Source of the DNA: JANRLL01 sp033762715
Lineage (GTDB): Bacteria > Pseudomonadota > Alphaproteobacteria > Rickettsiales > SXRF01
DNA length: 64,000 nt
NCBI GenBank assembly: GCA_033762715.1
Contig: JANRLL010000008.1
Location: forward strand, 89,818-153,817
Reading direction: 5' to 3'
Below the pieces are notes generated by a model. It did no database searches. It was not told the origin of the DNA and was given only the letters and a program-made list of their open reading frames with translations. The translations under genes and the position numbers were made by a program. Below, piece by piece: positions 53,211-60,542 of the stretch (position 1 is the stretch's first letter; every line of letters begins with the position of its first letter).

Positions 53211-54248
53211 TTATCGGCGCCAGCGACTCACCATGGTCTCGCAGGCTTTTTCGATCCGCTCGGCGACGACCTCAATGGCAAATACGGTCTTGGTTTTGGC
53301 GAAGGCATTGGCTGCCAGGCTATCGGCTAGGGCGTTATCATCTAGCAGTTTGGCCAAGCCATCTGCCAAGGCAGAGGCGCTGCCTTTATCGACCAGGATG
53401 GCATCATAGTTCGGGGTGATGATGTCGATCGGGCCTTCGCTATTGGTGGCCACTACCGGCGTGCCGTAATTGAAGGCTTCGAGCAATACGATGCCAAACG
53501 GTTCGTGATGCGAAGGCAAGCAGAAGATGTCGATGCGTGAATAGAATTCTTTTTTATCCTGCACCCAACCGAGAAATAACATCTGGTCTTTCAGGCCGGC
53601 CTCAAACGCTTGTTTTTTCAGCGCGCGTCCTTCCAGGCCTTCACCGCCCAGCACGGCGCGAAAACGGTAACCGCGCTCGCGCAGAATACGCAGCGCATCA
53701 ATATAGATGTCGAAGCCCTTCTTCTTCACAAAGCGGCCCATGCTGCCAATAATTGGAGGATTATTGCGCGGTGCGCGGTGAGGCAGCTCGCGACAGCGCA
53801 CCATATTGGGGATACGGAAAATATGATCTTCCTGGATGCCTTGCTTGAGCAGATGCTTGGTCAAATCCTGGGTGATGGCGAATACGCCGTCGGCATCAGT
53901 TAGGCGCTCGGTGCTGTAGTTATGCGCAACACCTACCAGCGGGATAAGCCCTTTGATCGCTTTCTTAGCCAGGCTGTAGCTGCGGTTGGAACCGGCAATG
54001 ACAATATGCGTGTGATGCGAGGTCAAGATTTTACGGAGTTTACGGGCGGCCCATATGTCCCACTGTCCCATATTGGAAAGGGTGACATAGGGAATCGATA
54101 ATTCCTGTAGTTGTGCGATGACGCCAGCTTTGGGATCGACAATGCCCAGCACTCGATTGCCACGCGCTTTGAGTCCTTCACAGTAATCGATGAAGGCCTG
54201 CTCAATGCCGCCATAGCCGCGGCTTAACATCACAATAGCGATATCCAC
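53211..54248 (-). CDS. Family 4 glycosyltransferase
   Basis: The 345-residue GT-B enzyme has an N-terminal domain beginning MDIAIVMLSRGYGGIEQAFI and a C-terminal GT4 domain with IIGSMGRFVKKKGFDIYIDA, FRAVLGGEGLEGRALKKQA and HHEPFGIVLLEAFNYGTPVV, the latter with the EX7E glutamate pair. It is divergent from a family 2 glycosyltransferase gene across 60 bases. The pair may build lipopolysaccharide core or another surface glycan. Substrates are unknown. Confidence 0.88.
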   Translation of the reverse strand: MDIAIVMLSRGYGGIEQAFIDYCEGLKARGNRVLGIVDPKAGVIAQLQELSIPYVTLSNMGQWDIWAARKLRKILTSHHTHIVIAGSNRSYSLAKKAIKGLIPLVGVAHNYSTERLTDADGVFAITQDLTKHLLKQGIQEDHIFRIPNMVRCRELPHRAPRNNPPIIGSMGRFVKKKGFDIYIDALRILRERGYRFRAVLGGEGLEGRALKKQAFEAGLKDQMLFLGWVQDKKEFYSRIDIFCLPSHHEPFGIVLLEAFNYGTPVVATNSEGPIDIITPNYDAILVDKGSASALADGLAKLLDDNALADSLAANAFAKTKTVFAIEVVAERIEKACETMVSRWRR

Positions 54249-54308
54249 GTGACTTCCTTTTTTATCTGTGCTGTATATTGCCTACAACACACTTAGCAAC
54301 TTATTTGA

Positions 54309-55085
54309 ATGAATCAACGTCTTCCGATCTCCGTTTATATAATTGCATATAATGAAGCCGATCGTATCGGTGTTGCAATCAATAGCGTGAAGGATTGGGT
54401 GGATGAGGTTATTGTCGTCGATAGCGGCAGTAGCGACGACACAGTAAGCGTCAGCACCTTTCTGGGTGCAAAAGTGGTGGTCAATGAATGGCCAGGCTAC
54501 GGTTTCCAAAAAGATTTTGCGCAAGCGCAATGCACCAATGACTGGGTGTTAAGCCTGGATGCAGATGAAGAAGTGCCGCATAATCTGGCTGCCGAAATCC
54601 GCGCGCTCTTTGCCAAAGGCACGCCCGCGCATGTCGGCTATATTCTGCGTATTCGCGACTTGCTTCCTGGCGAGAAAAAACTGGCACCATTGGCACATAC
54701 GGATTTCCGTCTACGGCTTTATGATCGCCGTCGTGGCAAACATCGGCAAGATAGCGTGCTTGACGGGGTGATGATGGATGAGGGGGCAACCACCGTGATG
54801 CTGAATGCACCGCTGCTGCACCGCTCATACCGCTCGCTGGAACACGCCATTGCAAAAATGAACGGCTTCACCCAAGCGCAGGCCGTCAATTTGCAGCATA
54901 AAAACTTTGCCTGCCCGAAACTAAGGTTGGTGCTGGAGTTTCCGTTCGCTTTTATCAAATGCTACCTGCTGCGCGGCTATTTTATGCGCGGCACCAAAGG
55001 GCTGACCTATGCGCTGCTCTATGCTTTCAGCCGTGTGGCGCGTATTGCGAAATATATAGAAATACGCGACAAAAATGCGCTATAA
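54309..55085 (+). CDS. Family 2 glycosyltransferase, WaaE/KdtX-like
   Basis: The 258-residue GT-A enzyme starts ISVYIIAYNEADRIGVAINS, has VIVVDSGSSDDTV and the DXD metal motif in LSLDADEEVP. The rest (FRLRLYDRRRGKH, HRSYRSLEHAIAKMNGFTQA) resembles WaaE-type lipopolysaccharide core glucosyltransferases. Its C-terminus has amphipathic and hydrophobic stretches for membrane contact (FPFAFIKCYLLRGYFMRG). The gene is divergent from the family 4 glycosyltransferase gene and 27 bases before a small lipoprotein gene. Confidence 0.87.
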   Translation: MNQRLPISVYIIAYNEADRIGVAINSVKDWVDEVIVVDSGSSDDTVSVSTFLGAKVVVNEWPGYGFQKDFAQAQCTNDWVLSLDADEEVPHNLAAEIRALFAKGTPAHVGYILRIRDLLPGEKKLAPLAHTDFRLRLYDRRRGKHRQDSVLDGVMMDEGATTVMLNAPLLHRSYRSLEHAIAKMNGFTQAQAVNLQHKNFACPKLRLVLEFPFAFIKCYLLRGYFMRGTKGLTYALLYAFSRVARIAKYIEIRDKNAL

Positions 55086-55112
55086 TCATCGCTATCGTCT
55101 TACGGAGGATCT

Positions 55113-55247
55113 ATGAAAAAACTAATGTTTGCAGTGGTTACTGCGGTACTCTTGAGTTCTTGCTCAAACCCAATGCCCGATTTGAAAAGCCCCTGCGTTG
55201 GCGCTGAAGGCAGCCCCTGCGACCGCCGTCCGGTGAATCAGGGTTAA
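55113..55247 (+). CDS. 44-residue lipoprotein, possibly VirB7-like
   Basis: The frame starts at an ATG with a strong ribosome site (ACGGAGG, 55102-55108). It encodes a signal peptide with lipobox LLSSC (Cys17), so the mature lipopeptide has only 28 residues. The mature part carries two more cysteines in LKSPCVGAEGSPCDRRPVNQ. Small lipoproteins of this size with a conserved Cys/Pro-rich end occur as VirB7 subunits in type IV secretion core complexes, where they bind VirB9 on the inner face of the outer membrane. That function is a hypothesis; that it is a translated lipoprotein is well supported. Confidence 0.8.
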   Translation: MKKLMFAVVTAVLLSSCSNPMPDLKSPCVGAEGSPCDRRPVNQG

Positions 55248-55282
55248 CCTACTTCTTGGATGCCATTTTCTGATTAGATGGA

Positions 55283-56941
55283 TTATCGGCCTTCTTCTTT
55301 GGCCTTTTCCACTAATTTTTCGAGCTCTTCGGGTGAGAGATCGGTGTTGCGGATACCTTGATGGCCAGGCAGCCAAATCAGGCCCAAATGCTTAGGATCG
55401 CGGGCGAATACACGCTCTTCAGAGACCATGCCCATATTGGGCGGGATGTTGTTTTTGGCAAGACCGGCAATGGTGTATGGCCCGTCGCGGAACATGCCGA
55501 TTACCACGCGCGGACGATCGACGAATACTTGTGAGCCGCGCAACATATCCAGCACTTCATGCGCCGATTTCGGATAAGCGCCTTTGCGCAAGTGATGCAC
55601 CACCACGACGGAAGCACCCTTGGTGATGGCGAATTCTTCAATCGCTTCAAAAAATTCACTGACTACACCAGCATCATCTTCGTCGCCGCTTAGGTATTTA
55701 CGCGCCGGATCGATGACGATGATAGGCACATCTGGAATTTTATGCAGGCGGCGCAGATGCTGCGCAAAGGTCATGCCTTCGCCAAAATCGGTGCGCTGGA
55801 ACATTAAACGTTTAGCGCGTGCCTTGGGGTCAAAAATTGAGGCGCGAGCATTGATAATAGGCGGGCCGTCTTCACCGGAGAAATAAATCGAGATACCTTT
55901 GCATTTTTCAATCGCGAGGCGCTGGCCCAACCATTTGGGGGCTTCTTCGCCGGGCTCATAATCCATAGCAGCCATAACGCAAAGCTGATGCGCCAAGCTA
56001 CTTTTGCCGGTGCCACCAGTTGCAGCGAGCAAAGTGATGCTGCCGCGCGGCACCAAGCCAGGCACCAAAAATTCAAACATTTCATCGGCGCCTTTGCGCA
56101 TCGGGCCGGTGGCATCAAATAGCTCAACGTCGCGCGCAACCAAATTGAAGAAGCGCAGATTCACTTCGACATCATCGACATTGGTGCCGAATTTTTTATA
56201 GAGCGAATGATGGCGCTCATAGGCATTCCAGCAATAGGCAGCATCGAGCACGCGCTGCACGGTGATCGAGCCATCGCGAATGAGCGTTTCCCTGGATTCT
56301 TTAGTGGCAGTGGCACCTTTGGGATAGAGCGTGGCAATGTCGGTATGTTGGAAAATGCCGTTATTGGTGAGATAAGAAAGGCCGGAGAGCAAATAGTAGG
56401 ATGCGTATTGCTCGCTATTAATGTCAGCGATTTCATAAAGCTCGCGGCAACCAATTACACCGCGACCATCGGCGGCGAGCGGTTGGGGCTCATCACAAAA
56501 ACCTAAAATCTTAAGACCAGCTTTTTCGCCTTCACCGCGATCAAAGATGCTTGCTTGCACGCCAAGCGCCCATACGCGTTCGGCTGATTCTTCTTTCAGG
56601 CGATCGATACCCAATGACAATGATGTCGACCAGATAATGCCTGAGCCCAGCGGGTGATAACTGCCATCTTCACGCTTTTCATGCACCACCGGATTGAGCA
56701 ATAAGGTGGTGTTGGGCAGATGGCCATTGTTATACACGGCGAGTATATGCTCGATGGCGGCTTTTGTGTCCTCAGGGCCGAACCAAAATTGAATGCCAGG
56801 CTCTTTGCTGCGAAAGGGCACTTGATCCTTAGGCGAATAAAGGCACATATAGCCCGAAAGACCGGCTGCATGATGCGCAGTCCAGATCAGATCTAGCTCT
56901 GTAGCGATAAGCTCAGGAATTTTTTCTATCGGTGCCGTCAT
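55283..56941 (-). CDS. RepA-like AAA_25 RecA-fold ATPase
   Basis: The 552-residue protein has an N-terminal region of about 290 residues that I do not recognise and a RecA-fold ATPase domain. Walker A is LLAATGGTGKSSLAHQL (about 304-320), Walker B is VPIIVIDPARKYLSGDEDDA (about 405-424), and the sensor motif VVVVHHLRKGA (about 445-455) is followed by DMLRGSQVFVDRPRVVIGM. These are the features of AAA_25 proteins such as the replicative helicase RepA of plasmid RSF1010. The C-terminus is charged. No plasmid or phage gene surrounds it, so it looks resident on the chromosome. It is divergent from addB over 63 bases; a role in DNA replication or repair is possible but not shown. Confidence 0.8.
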   Translation of the reverse strand: MTAPIEKIPELIATELDLIWTAHHAAGLSGYMCLYSPKDQVPFRSKEPGIQFWFGPEDTKAAIEHILAVYNNGHLPNTTLLLNPVVHEKREDGSYHPLGSGIIWSTSLSLGIDRLKEESAERVWALGVQASIFDRGEGEKAGLKILGFCDEPQPLAADGRGVIGCRELYEIADINSEQYASYYLLSGLSYLTNNGIFQHTDIATLYPKGATATKESRETLIRDGSITVQRVLDAAYCWNAYERHHSLYKKFGTNVDDVEVNLRFFNLVARDVELFDATGPMRKGADEMFEFLVPGLVPRGSITLLAATGGTGKSSLAHQLCVMAAMDYEPGEEAPKWLGQRLAIEKCKGISIYFSGEDGPPIINARASIFDPKARAKRLMFQRTDFGEGMTFAQHLRRLHKIPDVPIIVIDPARKYLSGDEDDAGVVSEFFEAIEEFAITKGASVVVVHHLRKGAYPKSAHEVLDMLRGSQVFVDRPRVVIGMFRDGPYTIAGLAKNNIPPNMGMVSEERVFARDPKHLGLIWLPGHQGIRNTDLSPEELEKLVEKAKEEGR

Positions 56942-57004
56942 TGCGTCTGTCTAGAATACCGGTAATATACCTTCTTTGATATAGTGTTGATAAGTTAAAA
57001 TATC

Positions 57005-59914
57005 ATGAATTCCAGCCTGAATTGCTATAGTATTGCGCCCGATTTACCCTTCCTGGACATATTGGCCGCCTGGGTGATGGAGCGCTTTGGCCAAAAAGGC
57101 GAGCCAATTACCGATTTGCTGATCCTGCTGCCCAATCGTCGTGCTTGCCGAAGCTTGCAGGAATCCTTCTTGAAACTCTCCGGCGGAAAGCCGCTGCTGC
57201 TGCCGCGTATCCAGCCGATCGGCGATGTTGAGAATGAATGGATGCTGCCGCTTCCCAGCCAAACAGAACCTACGCCTGGCGCAATCGATCCGCTGCGGCG
57301 CTTATTGCTGCTTACCCAACTGGTGCTGGATTTTGAACGTAAACGCGACGGTCAGGCCGCACAAGATTTGGCGCAGGCCAGTGAGCTTGCCTGGCAACTG
57401 ACACAGTTTCTCGATGAGGTGGCGCGTGAAGGCTTGTCTTGGGATGGGCTTGCGACATTGGTGCCGAAAGATCATGAGCTACATTGGCAACAGGTGCTCG
57501 CCTTTTTACAGATTGTCTCGCTTTATTGGCCCAAGGTGCTGGAAGAAGAGCAGGCGCAAGACCCCATTGCTTACCGCAATCAGCTGTTTGAGCATATGAT
57601 TGCGATGCTTGCGAAAAAACCGCCTGCTTATCCGATCATCGCGGCGGGATCGACCGGAAGCCAACCCGCCACCGCATCGCTGCTGGCGGCGATTGCGCGC
57701 TTGCCGAATGGGCATGTGGTGCTACCGGCGCTGGATCAGGAGTCACCGGCGCGTCAATGGGAGATGATCAGCGATACCCATCCGCAATATCTGCTGAAGC
57801 GCTTACTGGTGCGCATGGGCTGTGAGCGCGCGCAAGTGCAACCCATTACACCACGTGCATCAAACCGTATGGCAGCATTGCAGGCGCTGTTCCAACCAGC
57901 CGATGCGACGGCGCATTGGCGCGAGCTGAACGTGCCGCTTGCCGAAGGATTAAAAAACGTATCGTTGCTGGAAGCTGATACGCAGTTAGAAGAAGCACGC
58001 GTGATTGCCATCAAATTGCGCGAAATAATCAACACACCGAAAAAAACAGCGGCGCTGGTGACACCGGATCGTGGGCTCGCCCGTATGGTGGCCGCACAGT
58101 TGCAGCGTTTTGGCGTGACGATCGATGATTCAGCCGGTAAGGCGCTGGCTGCTAGCAACGGTGGATGTTTCCTGCGGCTACTTGCCGAGATGGCGGCATC
58201 GAAAGCTGCACCTTCATCATTGCTTGCTGTATTGCGTCATCCACTTACGGCACTTGGCATGGATCCTGCGCATTGCCGCAGCCTGTCGCGCCGCTTGGAG
58301 CTCGATCAATTACGCGGCATTCGCAAGCAGCAAGGGCTGGAGCATCTGAAAAGCAAGGATGCGGAGGTCATGAATTTGCTCCGTCGCATGCAAACGGCTA
58401 TCGAGCCTTTTTCGCGTTTGTTTGAGCAACAATCTGTTCCGTGCAAAGCTTTGCTGGAGGCGCATCTGGCCTGCGCACAGGCATGTGCGGCAACCGCAGA
58501 GCAAAGCGGTGAAGATCGACTCTGGAGCACGGAAGCTGGTAGGCAGCTGGCGGGTTTTTTAGCTAATCTGCTGCAACAGGCTGAGTTGCTGGCGCCGATG
58601 GACCCGTTTTATTATCCAGGGTTTTTAGAATCGCTGCTGAAGAAACAAAATTACTGGCCGCTCTATGGCCAGCATCCGCGCCTGCATATTCTAAGTCCGA
58701 TGGAAGCGCGGCTGCAATCGTTCGATCATGTGATTTTAGCCGAGTTGAATGAAGGCACTTGGCCCGCGGGCGCCTCGCATGATCCGTGGATGAGCCGGCC
58801 TATGCGCCGTGACTTTGGGCTGCCTTCGCCGGAGCGGGCGATTGGGCAGAGCGCGCATGACGTGTATATGCTGTGCGGTGCGGCGGAAGTAACGCTCACC
58901 CGCGCGCGCAAAATCGACGGCACGCCCACGGTTGCTTCGCGCTGGTGGGTGCGGCTGGAAACATTGCTGGCCGGTTTGCAACCTGCAAAGCTGGCGCAGA
59001 TGAAGAATCAGAACGCCTATTATGAGGCGATGCGATTGGTCGATCAGCCGATAATGCTGCCGCCACTGACTGCACCGGCGCCGACGCCACCGCTTGCCGC
59101 CAGGCCGCGCGAATTGAATGTTACCGCGATCGATCAATGGCTGCGCGACCCATACGTGATTTATGCGCGCCATATTCTGCATCTCAAAAAACTCAAGGAT
59201 CTGGATCAGGCGCTAACGGCCGCGGATTTCGGCAATGTGATTCACAAGGCGCTGGAACAGTTTGTGCGGGCGCATCCGCAGCATATTCCCGCCAATGCGC
59301 TGGATGCGTTGCTGTCTTATGGGCAACAAGCCTTCGCGCCCTATATGGACCGGCCGGCAGTGGCCTGCGTATGGTGGCCTCGTTTTGAGGCGATTGCCGA
59401 ATGGTTCATCGAACAAGAAATGATGCGTCGGACAAATGTGAAAGCTACGCATGCCGAGGTGAGTGGTGTATGGGCTATCGAACAGGTAGGAAAGCGTTTT
59501 ACCTTGAACACCCGCATTGACCGGCTGGAAATAATGCCTGATGGCAGTGCGGTGATCGCCGATTATAAAACCGGCAGCGTTCCCAGCCAGGCCGATCTGG
59601 ATCATGGCCGTGCCAATCAATTGCTTCTGGAATCGCTAGTGGCGCTCAAAGGCCAGCTGGATAAACATATTCAAGTGAGTGCGATCGAAGGGGTGGAATA
59701 TTGGAAGCTCGATGGCAATGTCGATCATAGCGAAGCCAAGCGCATGAAGTTGGCCGAAGGTTGGCAAGAAGCTACCAGCCAGCGCTTGCTGGAATTGATT
59801 GCGCGATTTGATGATGCCAATACGCCTTATCAGGCGCAGACGAATCCGAGCTTATTGTTGCGCTATAATGATTATGAGCATCTGACACGCCGGAAAGAAT
59901 GGGAAGAGGTGTGA
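57005..59914 (+). CDS. addB: Double-strand break repair protein AddB (alphaproteobacterial type)
   Basis: The 969-residue protein has an inactivated UvrD-like helicase N-terminus (LLILLPNRRACRSLQESFLK in place of a Walker A loop), ending the helicase part with HVILAELNEGTWP and DPWMSRPMRRDFGLPSPER, and a C-terminal PD-(D/E)XK nuclease domain. Nuclease residues are in DFGNVIHKALEQFV and AVIADYKTGSVPSQADL, and the QANQLLLESLV-like helix follows. AddAB processes double-strand ends for recombination. No four-cysteine iron-sulfur set like that of Bacillus AddB is seen. It ends exactly where the opposite rcdA gene ends, with addA beyond that. Confidence 0.95.
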   Translation: MNSSLNCYSIAPDLPFLDILAAWVMERFGQKGEPITDLLILLPNRRACRSLQESFLKLSGGKPLLLPRIQPIGDVENEWMLPLPSQTEPTPGAIDPLRRLLLLTQLVLDFERKRDGQAAQDLAQASELAWQLTQFLDEVAREGLSWDGLATLVPKDHELHWQQVLAFLQIVSLYWPKVLEEEQAQDPIAYRNQLFEHMIAMLAKKPPAYPIIAAGSTGSQPATASLLAAIARLPNGHVVLPALDQESPARQWEMISDTHPQYLLKRLLVRMGCERAQVQPITPRASNRMAALQALFQPADATAHWRELNVPLAEGLKNVSLLEADTQLEEARVIAIKLREIINTPKKTAALVTPDRGLARMVAAQLQRFGVTIDDSAGKALAASNGGCFLRLLAEMAASKAAPSSLLAVLRHPLTALGMDPAHCRSLSRRLELDQLRGIRKQQGLEHLKSKDAEVMNLLRRMQTAIEPFSRLFEQQSVPCKALLEAHLACAQACAATAEQSGEDRLWSTEAGRQLAGFLANLLQQAELLAPMDPFYYPGFLESLLKKQNYWPLYGQHPRLHILSPMEARLQSFDHVILAELNEGTWPAGASHDPWMSRPMRRDFGLPSPERAIGQSAHDVYMLCGAAEVTLTRARKIDGTPTVASRWWVRLETLLAGLQPAKLAQMKNQNAYYEAMRLVDQPIMLPPLTAPAPTPPLAARPRELNVTAIDQWLRDPYVIYARHILHLKKLKDLDQALTAADFGNVIHKALEQFVRAHPQHIPANALDALLSYGQQAFAPYMDRPAVACVWWPRFEAIAEWFIEQEMMRRTNVKATHAEVSGVWAIEQVGKRFTLNTRIDRLEIMPDGSAVIADYKTGSVPSQADLDHGRANQLLLESLVALKGQLDKHIQVSAIEGVEYWKLDGNVDHSEAKRMKLAEGWQEATSQRLLELIARFDDANTPYQAQTNPSLLLRYNDYEHLTRRKEWEEV

Positions 59915-60346
59915 TTAATGTATCTGTTTAACTTGCTGATCCAAGCGGCTGACGCGCTCGTACAATTCAAGGCTGCGATCCAACAGATAGCACACATAGC
60001 TCGGCAGAATGCCGTGCAGCATGCGGTTATCGACCATGCACACATCTTTGAAATCGAGCCCGTAATGACCAGCGGCTTCTTCGGCCGTGATCTTGCCGGA
60101 AAAGACGGCGCGCTGCACCATGAGCCACGCCATGATCGACGACAGGCGCAAGGTAATACGCGACATTTCACAGGAATAAAGGGTACGCAGTTCGGTTGCG
60201 ATACGGGTTTGATCATCTTCACCAAACAAACCAAAATATTCACGCGCATCATGCAACAGCTGCATGGTTTCATCAAATACACGCGGCATGAAAAGGACAT
60301 TGTTGGATGCGGACTGCGCCGCGCTGTGGTGGTGTTGAGATCCCAT
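59915..60346 (-). CDS. rcdA: RcdA-like regulator of CtrA degradation (DUF1465)
   Basis: The 143-residue helical protein has the DUF1465 features: FDETMQLLHDAREYFGLF, LRTLYSCEMSRITLRLSSIM, AWLMVQRAVFSGKITAEEAA and MLDRS-like CYLLDRSLELYERVSRLDQQ. In Caulobacter RcdA is an adaptor that, with CpdR and PopA, delivers CtrA to the ClpXP protease at the cell pole. Its start has the ribosome site AAGGGGG. It sits on the minus strand between addB and addA. PopZ and GapR homologues also occur in this window; ctrA does not. Confidence 0.88.
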   Translation of the reverse strand: MGSQHHHSAAQSASNNVLFMPRVFDETMQLLHDAREYFGLFGEDDQTRIATELRTLYSCEMSRITLRLSSIMAWLMVQRAVFSGKITAEEAAGHYGLDFKDVCMVDNRMLHGILPSYVCYLLDRSLELYERVSRLDQQVKQIH

Positions 60347-60360
60347 ATGTTTTCCCCCTT

Positions 60361-60486
60361 AGAGCATTTTTCATTTCGCTCTTTACCGCGCTTGACTGCG
60401 GACTCGTTGTGCTCATGTACTGTTTCGTACACTCCGCGCACCTCGCCTTGCCAAGCATCGGTACAGAACAAAAGCACAAATGCTCT
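60361..60486. repeat. Spacer bounded by 9-base inverted repeats, possible dispersed element
   Basis: AGAGCATTT at 60361-60369 and its exact complement AAATGCTCT at 60478-60486 enclose 108 bases. In the middle is a hairpin, TGTAC-TGTTTC-GTACA at 60416-60431, within the phrase CTCATGTACTGTTTCGTACA. The interior is rich in CG and has no supported gene. The look is that of a small nonautonomous or palindromic intergenic element. Only one copy lies in this window, so its repeat nature is not shown here. Confidence 0.5.
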
Positions 60487-60542
60487 ATCACTCATTATAG
60501 CGCAGTCTTCCTTTAGTTTTTATTAAGTTTTTGTGAACTCTT

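Noticed and set aside
55283..56941. Integrated plasmid replication module
   Set aside because: No iterons, no RepC-like initiator, no partition or transfer genes lie beside the RepA-like gene; the neighbours are chromosomal glycan and repair genes.
59918..60526. 202-codon open frame antisense to rcdA
   Set aside because: The minus-strand rcdA frame matches DUF1465 and has the better ribosome site; the plus-strand frame has no family likeness.
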